Source: an uncultured Oscillospiraceae bacterium
GTDB lineage: Bacteria > Bacillota > Clostridia > Oscillospirales > Oscillospiraceae
NCBI GenBank assembly: GCA_934645175.1
Contig: CAKUDE010000021.1
Coordinates: 1 to 38,794, forward strand
DNA length: 38,794 bases
Direction: 5' to 3'
Part shown: positions 26,200-34,386 of the stretch, piece after piece
Layout of the letters: each line of letters opens with the position of its first letter
How positions within the stretch are numbered: position 1 is the first letter of the stretch
The notes under the pieces: model-generated
What the model was told of the DNA's origin: nothing
Seen by the model: the letters and a program-made list of their open reading frames with translations, nothing else
The model's database searches: none
Made by a program: the position numbers and the translations under genes

Positions 26200-27285
26200 T
26201 TACAGGCCGAGGCCACGCTGCACGTTGACAATGAAGTCCTGTACGTTGGCTACGATGCCACGCGCCGAAAGACTGCCGCGGTCGGCCAGTTTGTTCACAA
26301 CAAATTCCGCCGTATCGACACAGTAGAAATAAACCTGACGCACGGTGCCGTCCGGCATCACTCGGAATGAAGGCGTCATGTTTCCCGTGGCGATGGTATG
26401 CAGCATGGTAGCCATGCTGATTACCGTCGTCGCCGCGCGCACCTGATCGCGCATGGCGTTCTGCGCCTCGTAGACATTTCCGTAAACGCAGGGCAGCGGG
26501 CCGTCGTCGCGAATGGAGCCGCCGAGAACATAGGGCACGCCGCACTTCTCACAGGAATAGATAATGCCGTTGTCGATATGCTCGTTCTTGATGAAGTTCG
26601 CGATGGAGCCGTGGAAGCGCACGCGGTTGATCGTATCCAGATGGTTGTAATGCCCGTTCGGCATTGACTGCTGGGTGTAGATATCCTGACCGAGCGCCGT
26701 ACCGATGTAAGCAGCCTCAAGATCATGCGTCGCCAGCGCGTTGCCTGCAAGGATGGCATGGACATAGCCCGCCTCGATGAGCTTGCTCATTGCGCGGCGC
26801 GCATCATGGTCGAATGCAAAGGCCGGCCCCATGACCCAGACGATCTTTCCGTGGTCGCGGTCATGCCGCAGCACCTCATACAGTTCGTCGTAATCGCGGG
26901 AAAATGCCGTCTCACGGGAGCGCCCGGTGCGGAAGGCGAATACATCCCGGTTTCCCTTCTGCTCACGGAAGCCGTCGGGATGGACAAAGATACCGTCCTC
27001 GCAGTTCTCCGTCCGGCCGGTAACGACAAGGTCGCCTTTTTTAAGCAGACGCGGCTCGCGGACGATGACTTTGCCGTTTTCCAGAACGGCAACGCAGTCC
27101 ATGCGGCTCTCTTCGGCAAGCAGCCATTGGCCGTCGATGTGAAAGTATTCGGGGAAGATGCTCATTGCGTGGTAGTGCTCCGGTGCAACACCGTCAAAGG
27201 GTGCAGGAACAAGCACGGCCTCCGGTGCGTCGGTAAAGCGCTTTTCGGTAAAATCGGGCGGGAAATAGGGCTTGAGGTTCAGCAT
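26200..27285 (-). CDS. TIGR00300-family protein (LOR/SDH domain, ornithine cyclodeaminase type)
   Basis: A 361-residue protein of the family known as LOR/SDH bifunctional-enzyme conserved region (TIGR00300, COG1915). Family segments are clear: AILAGNALATHDLEAAYIGTALGQD, YSCEKCGVPYVLGGSIRDDGPLP, TVISMATMLHTIATGNMTPS and KLADRGSLSARGIVANVQDF. Archaeal members and the C-terminal part of cyanobacterial AgrE convert ornithine to proline and ammonia with bound NAD, so ornithine cyclodeaminase is the best guess, not proven here. The frame opens at 27333 but AAAAGGAGAT before the ATG at 27285 decides the start. It is divergent from the aldo/keto reductase operon and has its own promoter. Confidence 0.82.
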   Translation of the reverse strand: MLNLKPYFPPDFTEKRFTDAPEAVLVPAPFDGVAPEHYHAMSIFPEYFHIDGQWLLAEESRMDCVAVLENGKVIVREPRLLKKGDLVVTGRTENCEDGIFVHPDGFREQKGNRDVFAFRTGRSRETAFSRDYDELYEVLRHDRDHGKIVWVMGPAFAFDHDARRAMSKLIEAGYVHAILAGNALATHDLEAAYIGTALGQDIYTQQSMPNGHYNHLDTINRVRFHGSIANFIKNEHIDNGIIYSCEKCGVPYVLGGSIRDDGPLPCVYGNVYEAQNAMRDQVRAATTVISMATMLHTIATGNMTPSFRVMPDGTVRQVYFYCVDTAEFVVNKLADRGSLSARGIVANVQDFIVNVQRGLGL

Positions 27286-27321
27286 AAAAGTCAATCTCCT
27301 TTTCTTGGGCGTTCCGCTTCC

Positions 27322-27350
27322 AGTATAACCCATCCGCGTCGTTTGTGCAA
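27322..27350 (-). promoter_or_regulatory. Sigma-A promoter of the TIGR00300 gene
   Basis: On the minus strand TTGCAC (27345-27350), 17-bp spacer, TATACT (27322-27327). The divergent operon must have its promoter overlapping this one; the best plus-strand candidate (TTGTGC at 27343, TACATA at 27366) is weak. Confidence 0.7.
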
Positions 27351-27405
27351 GAGAAATTTACAATTTACATAGAGGATTCAGAAAGACAACAGGAGGATTT
27401 TGTCT

Positions 27406-28431
27406 ATGAAAACCGTAACACTCGGTTCCACCGGCATCTGCGTACCGCAGAATGCCTTCGGCGCGCTTCCCGTACAGCGTGTCACGAAAGAACAGGCCGT
27501 CGCGTTGCTGCGGCGTGCCAGAAGCGGCGGCATGACCTTCTTTGACACCGCCCGCGCCTACTCCGACAGCGAGGAAAAGCTCGGCCTTGCTTTCGGTGGT
27601 CACTGGGACGGCATCTACGTTGCGACCAAAACCGCCGCTCTAACGCCGGAGAACTTTTGGCGTGATCTGGAGACCTCGCTGTCTCTGCTGAAAACCGACC
27701 ATATCGATATCTACCAATTCCACAATGCCGCGCAGTGCTTCCGTCCCGGCGACGGCACAGGTATGTACGAGTGTATGCTGGAGGCAAAAAAGCAGGGCAA
27801 GATCCGTCACATCGGCGCCACGGCACACAGAATCGGCGTTGCCGAGGAAATCATTGACTCCGGTCTGTACGAGACGCTGCAATTCCCTTTCAGCTACATC
27901 TCGTCCGAACGCGAGCAGGCGCTTGCGGAAAAGTGCCGCCGGGCCAACATGGGACTGATTGCCATGAAGGGACTGGCGGGCGGCCTCATCCGCCGCTCCG
28001 ACGCCGCGTTTGCCTTCATTTCGCAATTTGAAAATGTGCTGCCCATCTGGGGCATCCAGCGCGAACGTGAGCTGGACGAATGGCTTGCCTTCTTCGAGGT
28101 GCCCGCCGTCATGACCGACGAGCTGCGCGGCTTCATCGAAGCCGAACGCAGGGAGCTGACGGGCGAATTCTGCCGCGGCTGCGGCTACTGCATGCCCTGC
28201 CCCGCGGGAATCGAGATCAATAACTGCGCCCGTATGAGCCTGATGCTGCGCCGCGCACCCTCCGCCGCATGGCTCACGCCGGATATGCAGGAAAAAATGA
28301 AACGAATCGAAAACTGTCTGCACTGCGGCCGGTGTGCCTCAAAATGCCCCTACGGGCTCGACACCCCCGCGCTGCTTCAGAAAAACTACGAGGATTACAA
28401 GAACGTCCTCGCCGGGACAACAAATGTTTAA
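27406..28431 (+). CDS. Aldo/keto reductase with C-terminal ferredoxin-like 4Fe-4S sites
   Basis: A 341-residue fusion. The N-terminal TIM barrel carries the aldo/keto reductase catalytic set Asp47, Tyr52, Lys75 and His106 (FDTARAYSDS, VATK, QFH). The C-terminus has a first Cys group CRGCGYCMPCP (Cys256, 259, 262, 265) and a second CLHCGRCASKCPYG (Cys304, 307, 310, 314), enough for two clusters. Members of this clostridial family couple NAD(P)H-dependent carbonyl chemistry to electron transfer, but substrates are unknown. ACAGGAGGA precedes the ATG at 27406. It is first in an operon with a membrane protein and an 8-oxoguanine-deaminase-like enzyme. Confidence 0.9.
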   Translation: MKTVTLGSTGICVPQNAFGALPVQRVTKEQAVALLRRARSGGMTFFDTARAYSDSEEKLGLAFGGHWDGIYVATKTAALTPENFWRDLETSLSLLKTDHIDIYQFHNAAQCFRPGDGTGMYECMLEAKKQGKIRHIGATAHRIGVAEEIIDSGLYETLQFPFSYISSEREQALAEKCRRANMGLIAMKGLAGGLIRRSDAAFAFISQFENVLPIWGIQRERELDEWLAFFEVPAVMTDELRGFIEAERRELTGEFCRGCGYCMPCPAGIEINNCARMSLMLRRAPSAAWLTPDMQEKMKRIENCLHCGRCASKCPYGLDTPALLQKNYEDYKNVLAGTTNV

Positions 28432-28470
28432 AAGCCGTTAAAACGGACGGAGAGAACAGGAGGACCGAAC

Positions 28471-29448
28471 ATGAATCAAGCATCCGGTAAAGCCGTAAAG
28501 AGCTGGACAATCGTTTGCAGCGTCCTGCTCGCCCTTCTTCTGCTGCTGAGCGGGCTTCTGACCATCGCCCGCGCCGCACTCAGTGCGGAGGGAATAGAAA
28601 GCGCCGTAAGCAATGTCGACATCGCAGACATCCGTCTGCCCGATCCAAAATCCGGCCAGATGACGGATAACGCCGCCGTCCGCCTGCCGGAATACCTTCT
28701 GCGCCGAATTGATGAAGATTTCGTGCACAGTCACCGGCTCACTCCGGAGGCGATCGAGACGCTGTTGAGAAAGAGCGATCTGTCCGAGTTTATCGCCCAT
28801 GCGCTCGGCCGCTACACGGGCAGTCTGGTCGACGGCCGCCCCGTAGATCCGCTGACGGTCGGCGAAGTCGTGGATTTTGTGCGGCAGAATGAGGAGCTGA
28901 TTTATCAGGAGCTGGGATACCGCATGACGCAGAGCGACTATGATACGCTGCGTGTGTTTCTGGAGGAAAACCTTGAAGAGTATCTTGATCTGTTCGGCGT
29001 CCGTACCGGCGCAGCCAGAGCGTTCCGAACAGAGGCCGCCGTCGTTGTCCTTCGTGCGCAGACAAGCGCCGCCCAGGTGCCCGAGGCGCTTTCCGGCGCA
29101 ATTGCGCTGGCGCGCCGCCTTCTCTCCGGATGGATGCTTTTCGCGATCTGCGTCCTTGCCGCCGTCCTTCTCGCCGTTCTCGTACTTCTGAACCGCCAAA
29201 CCCCTCCTGCCCTGCTTCGTGTACTTGCGGTCATGTTCTGTGTGCTGGCGCTCGTCTTTGGGCTTCTGACGCTCGGTATGACGCTCCTTCCCTACCTGTT
29301 GTCTCAACCGCAGGTAGGCGCGCTGCTTGCCAAAGCGCGTACCTCCGCGTTACTCCAGTTCGTCGTATACCTGCTGCTCTCCGCCGGAGCCATGACCGCA
29401 ACCATCATTCTCACCCGCAAAGGGAATAAGGAGTCCGCCGATGTCTGA
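28471..29448 (+). CDS. Hypothetical membrane protein
   Basis: I do not recognise this 325-residue protein. It has an N-terminal TM helix at about 11-36, an extracytoplasmic region of roughly 180 residues with acidic, helix-rich stretches (DLSEFIAHALGRYTGSLVDG, EVVDFVRQNEELIYQELGYR) and three TM helices in the last 115 residues (about 211-235, 243-270 and 285-315), with a basic C-terminus. No enzyme motif is seen. The GAACAGGAGGA ribosome binding site fits the ATG. It starts 39 nt after the aldo/keto reductase and overlaps the following amidohydrolase by eight bases (ATGTCTGA), so it belongs to that operon; whether it aids uptake or is merely cotranscribed cannot be told. Confidence 0.75.
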   Translation: MNQASGKAVKSWTIVCSVLLALLLLLSGLLTIARAALSAEGIESAVSNVDIADIRLPDPKSGQMTDNAAVRLPEYLLRRIDEDFVHSHRLTPEAIETLLRKSDLSEFIAHALGRYTGSLVDGRPVDPLTVGEVVDFVRQNEELIYQELGYRMTQSDYDTLRVFLEENLEEYLDLFGVRTGAARAFRTEAAVVVLRAQTSAAQVPEALSGAIALARRLLSGWMLFAICVLAAVLLAVLVLLNRQTPPALLRVLAVMFCVLALVFGLLTLGMTLLPYLLSQPQVGALLAKARTSALLQFVVYLLLSAGAMTATIILTRKGNKESADV

Positions 29449-30799
29449 TCTGCTGCTGAAAAACGTTGCCTGCGTCGTCACCTGCGACGACGCGGATCGC
29501 GTGCTGCGCAACGTAGATGTATACATCCTGGAAAACCGCATCGAAGCCATCGGTGCAACACTGAAGATCCGTGCCAAACGGACGATCGACGCTTCCGAGC
29601 TTTTGTGCTATCCCGGCCTGATCAACACACATCATCACCTGTATCAGCAGTTTTCACGCAACCTGCCGCAGGTGCAGAAGCTGGAGCTGTTCGACTGGCT
29701 GCGCGCACTGTACGAGATCTGGCGCAACCTCGATGAAACCGTTGTTCGCTTCTCCTCGCTGACAGGCATGGCCGAGCTGATGAAAAACGGCTGCACAACC
29801 TGCTTTGATCACCACTATGTTTTCCCCCGTAACTGCGGCGATCTCATCGGCGCGCAGCTGGAAGCGGCGCGGACGCTCGGGATGCGCATGGTCAGCTCGC
29901 GCGGCAGTATGGATCTGTCCGTAAAGGACGGCGGTCTGCCACCGGACAGCGTCGTGCAGACGGTTGACGAAATACTTGCCGACAGCGTGCGCGTCATCGA
30001 ACGCTATCATGATCCGTCCTACGGCTCGATGCGCCAGATCGTTCTGGCGCCCTGTTCCCCTTTCTCCGTCTCACCGGCGCTGCTGCGCGAATCGGCAAAG
30101 CTGGCGCGGCAGTATGGCGTTCGTCTGCATACCCACCTTTGCGAGACAAAGGACGAGGAAAACTACACGCTTTCGCGTTTTTCCATGCGGCCGCTGGAAT
30201 ATATGGCAAGTCTGGGCTGGCTGGGACCTGACGTCTGGTATGCCCACGGCATCCACTTTACAACCGAAGAACTGGACGTCCTTGCACGGAGCGGCACCGG
30301 CATCGCGCACTGCCCGGTATCGAACATGAAGCTCTCATCCGGTATCGCCCGGATCCCCGAAATGCTGGAGCGCGGAGTCAAGGTCGGTCTGGCCGTAGAC
30401 GGTTCCGCCTCTCAGGACGGCTCCGACCTGCTTGAGGAGCTGCGCATCTGTTATTTGCTGCACCGGCTCAACGCTTCCAGCCGTGCGCCGAGCGGTTACG
30501 ACGTACTGAAAATGGCCACGCGCGGTTCTGCAAGTCTGCTCGGCCGTAGCGACATCGGCGCAATCGAAATCGGAAAATGCGCCGATTTGTTCCTGGTTGA
30601 CCGCAGACGCATCGAGCTCGTCGGAGCGACCGTCGATGAGAAAAATCTATTTGGAACGGTCGGCCTGCGCGCACCGGTAGACTACACGATTGTAAACGGT
30701 CGCGTGACGGTTGACCACGGCCGGCTGACCGGCATTGACGAAAGTGCCGTCGCCGCAGAGGCACGCGCCGTCTGTGAAGGCTATCTTGCAAGAGCATAA
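29441..30799 (+). CDS. 8-oxoguanine deaminase-like amidohydrolase
   Basis: A 452-residue member of the amidohydrolase superfamily (cytosine-deaminase-like subgroup), closest in pattern to 8-oxoguanine deaminase and the AtzB/TrzN type. Metal and catalytic residues are in place: His64 and His66 in NTHHHLYQ, His232 with Glu235 in LHTHLCETKDE, His269 in WYAHGIHF and Asp320 in LAVDGSASQD; the CPVSNMKLSSGIA stretch is typical of the subgroup. 8-oxoguanine deaminase yields urate and ammonia, which would feed purine breakdown; hydrolysis of other amino-heterocycles is the alternative. AAGGAG precedes the ATG, and it ends the operon before a strong terminator. Confidence 0.82.
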   Translation: MSDLLLKNVACVVTCDDADRVLRNVDVYILENRIEAIGATLKIRAKRTIDASELLCYPGLINTHHHLYQQFSRNLPQVQKLELFDWLRALYEIWRNLDETVVRFSSLTGMAELMKNGCTTCFDHHYVFPRNCGDLIGAQLEAARTLGMRMVSSRGSMDLSVKDGGLPPDSVVQTVDEILADSVRVIERYHDPSYGSMRQIVLAPCSPFSVSPALLRESAKLARQYGVRLHTHLCETKDEENYTLSRFSMRPLEYMASLGWLGPDVWYAHGIHFTTEELDVLARSGTGIAHCPVSNMKLSSGIARIPEMLERGVKVGLAVDGSASQDGSDLLEELRICYLLHRLNASSRAPSGYDVLKMATRGSASLLGRSDIGAIEIGKCADLFLVDRRRIELVGATVDEKNLFGTVGLRAPVDYTIVNGRVTVDHGRLTGIDESAVAAEARAVCEGYLARA

Positions 30800-30801
30800 G
30801 T

Positions 30802-30840
30802 AAAACCCGCACGACGTTTTCACACGTCGTGCGGGTTTTG
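30802..30840. terminator. Bidirectional terminator
   Basis: A perfect 16-bp stem (30802-30817 with 30824-30839, loop TTTCAC) with A-run on one side and T-run on the other, so it works for the amidohydrolase operon and for the convergent DUF362 gene. Confidence 0.9.
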
Positions 30841-30889
30841 TTCAGGTGCAATCCATGCGGAGGCTGCTGCGTCGGGCCCGTCATCGATC

Positions 30890-32029
30890 TTATGAACGAT
30901 TCAGAAGGCGCGCAGGCAGCGGACGGTGAACCTTCATCGCCCCCTTGGGGCAGAATTCCTGACAGCAGAAGCAGCGGATGCATTTTCCGAAATCGATTTT
31001 CGCACGCTTTTCCCGAATCTCGATCGCATGTGCAGGGCAGATTCCCGCGCAGACTCCGCAGCCGACGCACAGACTCCGTTTGAGCCTCGGAGACGAACGC
31101 AGCGCCCTGCGTACCACACGACTGAAGCCCCGGCCGAGCCTTCCCGGCAGCAGAGTTTCAAACTGCATTCCCCTGCCGCGCTCAATGCGCTCAAAATCCG
31201 GCACGATCAGTTCTTCCATCAGGCCGCAAACCTCCACACAGTCCGCACTCTCCCCGATCCGTCCGAAATTAGCGGCCGCACGGAGCGTCGGAACGGCCAT
31301 CGGCTCCAGACCGATGAGCTTCGCGCAGATCAGATCGACCTTATGGCAATCCGTCCCGGCCAGCAGCGCGCCGACATGGCGCGGAGTACCCGCAGTCGGG
31401 CCGTTGCCCTCCATTGCCTCCACGGCGTCGACCAGATACAATCTCGGTTTGAAATAATCGTTCAGATCAATTAGCATGGCGGCGAAATCCAACGGCTCGG
31501 GATAACGAAAATGATACTCCGGCTTCACCGTCCCCGGCACGGCGCCAAACAGATTTTTCGTTGCAGCGGAGAGGGACATCATCCCGTGGCTCTTGAGCTT
31601 GGCAAAACTGATGATCGCGTCGGCGTCGTCGAGATAGGAGGTGTAGGTGAAGTGTCTGGCAACGTGCGCCTGCGGGAAGGCCGCTTCACCCTGCGCGAAA
31701 TTCTGATTCAGCTCCGCGCCCGTCTCCCGCATTCCGGTCGCAGAATAGACGCGGTTGAGAAACGCCGCATTGTAGAGCCCGCCGGGGCTGTCGCCGATCA
31801 CAACCCTTGCGCCATGCTCCGTGAGCGCCCGCGTCAGCGCGCGCAGCAGCGCGGGATGCGTCGTGGCGGCAGCTTCCGGCTTCATGGCAGAAACCAGATT
31901 GGCCTTCACGGCAATACGCATTCCCGGCTGAACCCAATTCAATCCGCCGAATGGCCCCAAGGCCTCCCGCAGCGCGTTTTGACAGGCTTCGTCGGAATAA
32001 TCCTCGCAGCGGGCAACAGAGACGTCCAT
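30890..32029 (-). CDS. DUF362 domain protein with C-terminal 4Fe-4S ferredoxin domain
   Basis: A 379-residue protein: an N-terminal DUF362 domain (WVQPGMRIAVKANLVSAMKP, THPALLRALTRAL, VVIGDSPGG, AIISFAKLKSHGMMSLSAATKN) and a C-terminal pair of 4Fe-4S motifs, CVGCGVCAGICPAHAIEI and CIRCFCCQEFCPKGAM. It is a cytoplasmic electron-transfer protein by its make-up, but the role of DUF362 is not known. The frame is open to 32185 yet GAAGGGGGAAG before the ATG at 32029, placed 24 bases from the -10 element, supports the short form. It faces the purine-type operon and shares its terminator; cooperation is possible but not shown. Confidence 0.85.
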   Translation of the reverse strand: MDVSVARCEDYSDEACQNALREALGPFGGLNWVQPGMRIAVKANLVSAMKPEAAATTHPALLRALTRALTEHGARVVIGDSPGGLYNAAFLNRVYSATGMRETGAELNQNFAQGEAAFPQAHVARHFTYTSYLDDADAIISFAKLKSHGMMSLSAATKNLFGAVPGTVKPEYHFRYPEPLDFAAMLIDLNDYFKPRLYLVDAVEAMEGNGPTAGTPRHVGALLAGTDCHKVDLICAKLIGLEPMAVPTLRAAANFGRIGESADCVEVCGLMEELIVPDFERIERGRGMQFETLLPGRLGRGFSRVVRRALRSSPRLKRSLCVGCGVCAGICPAHAIEIREKRAKIDFGKCIRCFCCQEFCPKGAMKVHRPLPARLLNRS

Positions 32030-32052
32030 AGTTTTCTTCCCCCTTCGCCATG

Positions 32053-32081
32053 ATTCTACCGCATCGGCGGCAATTTGTAAA
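32053..32081 (-). promoter_or_regulatory. Sigma-A promoter of the DUF362 gene
   Basis: On the minus strand TTTACA (32076-32081), 17-bp spacer, TAGAAT (32053-32058); the leader is only about 17 nt. Confidence 0.7.
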
Positions 32082-32277
32082 GGTGCGTTGTGTAGCGCTT
32101 TGTAAAAAACCGTCCGCACCGTGTGCATACCGATTTTACCATTTATATACAGGAATTTTGCAAAGAATTCATATTTCCATACCAACAGGGTGGGCGGAAT
32201 AGCGACAAGAATCTTCAGCGAAAAAGAGGAAGCTTTTGTGCAGTATGAAAAATCTTCTCAAAAAGCCGAGAATACGC

Positions 32278-32306
32278 TTGACTTCACGCGTCGTTTTTCG
32301 TAGAGT
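32278..32306 (+). promoter_or_regulatory. Sigma-A promoter of the Na/Pi symporter gene
   Basis: TTGACT (32278-32283), 17-bp spacer, TAGAGT (32301-32306). The leader runs about 63 nt to the start codon. I see no Pho box. Confidence 0.65.
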
Positions 32307-32375
32307 ATAAAAGGACGGATTTGCGCCTTCATTCTTTACAAAACTTTTATAAAACCACGAAACGGAGAGATTCGC

Positions 32376-34115
32376 ATGGATGTGCTTTTGCTGATCGGCG
32401 GGCTTGCCTTTTTCCTGTTCGGTATGAATGTAATGTCCGATAATCTGCGCAAGGTTGCAGGCAGCTCATTGGAGCGTTCGCTCAAGAAAATCACAGGCAA
32501 TCGGTGGATGGCAATGCTGCTCGGCTTCATAATCACCATCGCGATTCAGTCGTCCTCTGCCATGACCGTCATGCTGGTCGGCCTTGTGAACTCCGGTATT
32601 ATGCAATTCGGCCAGACGATCGGCGTCATCATGGGATCGAACATCGGCACAACGGTCACAACCTGGATCACCTCCCTGTCCGGCATTGGAGACAGCGGTA
32701 TTCTGTCGGTTTTAAATCCGAAAAACTTTTCGCCGGTCATCGCCCTGATTGGTGTGGCTATGATCACACTGAGCAAGAAACCGCGCCGTCATGATCTCGG
32801 CCGTATCCTTGTCGGCTTTTCCGTCCTGATGTACGGCATGGTCATGATGGGTTCCTCTGTCCAGGAGCTTGCAGGATCCGATCAATTTCATTCGCTGCTG
32901 ACTGCTTTTAATAATCCCATCGTAGCGGTTCTGATCTCCACCGTCTTTACCGGCATCATCCAAAGCTCCGCCGGTACGATCGGTATTGTACAGAACCTTG
33001 CGCTCTCCGGCCAGATCACCTATAACATGGCAATCCCGCTCGTGCTCGGCGCCAACATCGGCACCTGCGTTACTGCGCTGATCTCCAGCATTGGCGTCAA
33101 TAAAAACGCAAAAAAAGTCGCTATCGTACATATTATCATTAAAATCATCGGAACCATCATCTGCATGGGTCTGTTCTACGGCGCAAGTCTACTTTTTAGT
33201 TTTGACTTTATTCACAGCAGTGTATCAATCTTCGGCGTTGCTATGATCCACACCGTTTTCAACGTGGCAAACACACTGATCCTGCTGCCCTTCTGGAGCC
33301 ACCTGGAGCGTCTGACCAATCTTCTCGTCCGCCCGTCGAGAGCGACAAACAAGACCGAATTCCTCGACGAACGCCTTCTGTCCACCGTTTCCGTCGCCGT
33401 AGCCGAGGCCGATTCCCGCACCCGGAAGATGGCGCATATCGCGCACGACACGCTGCTCTCCTCCATTGGTCTGCTGTATAACTACAGTGAAAAGGGTGCG
33501 GCGGAGGTTTTGAAAAAAGAAGACGAGCTGGATATGTACGAGGACAAGCTCGGCACCTTCCTGGTAAAGCTGGCCCGAAAATCCCTGTCGGAAAAAGACT
33601 CACAGGAAGTCTCCAAAATGCTGCACAGCATCGGCGATCTGGAGCGTCTGGGCGACCATGCCGTAAATCTGCTGCGAAGCGCGCAGGAAATCCATGACAA
33701 AAAGATCCACTTCTCCGAGCAGGCACGGCAGGAGGTCGATAATCTCACCGCCGCATTGAAGGAGATTCTGAATCTGACCATCGACTCCTTCTGCAAGGAG
33801 GACCTGGATACCGCCCGTCGCATTGAGCCTCTGGAGCAGGTGATCGATCTTCTGATTTCCGATGCAAAGACGAAGCACATCGAGCGCCTCCAGCAGGGCG
33901 TATGCACCATTGAGCTGGGCTTTGTTCTGTCTGACCTTCTGACGAACTATGAGCGTATTTCCGATCACTGCTCGAACCTCGCCGTTGCGCTCATTGAGAC
34001 GCATGCCGGCAGCTTCGGCACGCACGAATATCTCAACGAGGTCAAGGAAAGCGGCAGCCATGAATTCGCCGAGATCTACCGCAGCTATAAATCCAAATAT
34101 CGTATTGACGGATAA
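32376..34115 (+). CDS. Na/Pi cotransporter-family protein with PhoU domain
   Basis: A 579-residue protein with two parts. Residues 1 to about 310 form the NptA/YjbB Na/Pi symporter core, containing two inverted repeats with the QSSSA-type motifs (IAIQSSSAMTVM near residue 55 and IIQSSAGTIGI near residue 195) and GSNIGTTVT/GANIGTCVTA after each. The last 240 residues are a PhoU-like helical domain (SIGDLERLGDHAVNLL and NYERISDHCSNLAVAL repeats). Family members import or export phosphate with sodium, with PhoU probably as a regulatory lid. CGGAGAG precedes the ATG. The gene has its own promoter and terminator and is a single-gene unit. Confidence 0.9.
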   Translation: MDVLLLIGGLAFFLFGMNVMSDNLRKVAGSSLERSLKKITGNRWMAMLLGFIITIAIQSSSAMTVMLVGLVNSGIMQFGQTIGVIMGSNIGTTVTTWITSLSGIGDSGILSVLNPKNFSPVIALIGVAMITLSKKPRRHDLGRILVGFSVLMYGMVMMGSSVQELAGSDQFHSLLTAFNNPIVAVLISTVFTGIIQSSAGTIGIVQNLALSGQITYNMAIPLVLGANIGTCVTALISSIGVNKNAKKVAIVHIIIKIIGTIICMGLFYGASLLFSFDFIHSSVSIFGVAMIHTVFNVANTLILLPFWSHLERLTNLLVRPSRATNKTEFLDERLLSTVSVAVAEADSRTRKMAHIAHDTLLSSIGLLYNYSEKGAAEVLKKEDELDMYEDKLGTFLVKLARKSLSEKDSQEVSKMLHSIGDLERLGDHAVNLLRSAQEIHDKKIHFSEQARQEVDNLTAALKEILNLTIDSFCKEDLDTARRIEPLEQVIDLLISDAKTKHIERLQQGVCTIELGFVLSDLLTNYERISDHCSNLAVALIETHAGSFGTHEYLNEVKESGSHEFAEIYRSYKSKYRIDG

Positions 34116-34124
34116 ATTTTCATC

Positions 34125-34159
34125 CGGAGGGCGGCAGATTGCCGTCCTCCGGTTTTTTC
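34125..34159 (+). terminator. Terminator of the Na/Pi symporter gene
   Basis: A 12-bp stem with one G-U pair (CCGGAGGGCGGC, 34125-34136, with 34142-34153) followed by six T (34154-34159). Confidence 0.9.
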
Positions 34160-34215
34160 GGCAAATTATCCAAAAAATCTGCGTATTTTTTTCCACCTGC
34201 GCAGAGAAAAAGTAT

Positions 34216-34244
34216 TTGCATCCTCCCGTCAACTTTGGTATAAT
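34216..34244 (+). promoter_or_regulatory. Sigma-A promoter of ssnA-ygfK
   Basis: TTGCAT (34216-34221), 17-bp spacer, TATAAT (34239-34244). Transcription would start near 34250, leaving a leader of about 136 nt, long for this genome and filled by the RNA element described next. Confidence 0.8.
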
Positions 34245-34254
34245 GGGTGTGTAA

Positions 34255-34357
34255 TTGAAGATTGATAGCTGTAACGAAGTGCTTCGCGCACGGGCTGACG
34301 ACTATCACTCAGGGTTTCTTGGGTGGAGATGCATTTTGCATCCCCATTTTTGTTTTT
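34255..34357 (+). ncRNA. Candidate riboswitch/attenuator leader of ssnA-ygfK
   Basis: The leader has two nested helices: P1 TGATAG/CTATCA (34263-34268 with 34302-34307) and P2 GTGC/GCAC (34279-34282 with 34288-34291, loop TTCGC), separated by a 10-by-10-nt internal loop whose strands, CTGTAACGAA and GGGCTGACGA, both carry CTG and ACGA. A third, weaker helix (34306-34311 with 34320-34325) overlaps the end of P1. Next is an intrinsic terminator hairpin GATGCA/TGCATC (34328-34333 with 34337-34342, extended by GG/CC after one mismatch) and a T-rich tail to 34357, then the ribosome binding site. The 3' strand of P1 can also pair partly with the terminator's left arm (34304-34309 with 34325-34330), which would give an antiterminator. 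Order and sizes are those of a riboswitch; ligand and class are not proven. Size and two-helix shape recall the xanthine-I (NMT1) class. Confidence 0.55.
34325..34357 (+). terminator. Leader terminator ahead of ssnA
   Basis: Hairpin of six perfect pairs plus two more after one mismatch, loop TTT, followed by ATTTTTGTTTTT. It lies 30 bases before the ssnA start and inside the same transcript, so it must be controlled for the genes to be expressed. Confidence 0.75.
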
Positions 34358-34386
34358 CCCGACGCATTTTTCAAGGAGGTAGATCT

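Larger units (their letters stand above)
32030..32375. other. Divergent intergenic region
   Basis: This 346-bp gap holds the minus-strand promoter of the DUF362 gene and the plus-strand promoter of the Na/Pi symporter. Between about 32082 and 32277 it is A+T-rich and I see no gene, hairpin or repeat that stands out. Confidence 0.6.

Noticed and set aside
34255..34307. Classical guanine/adenine (purine) riboswitch
   Set aside because: No three-way junction and no pair of kissing loops, so it does not fit the purine aptamer fold.
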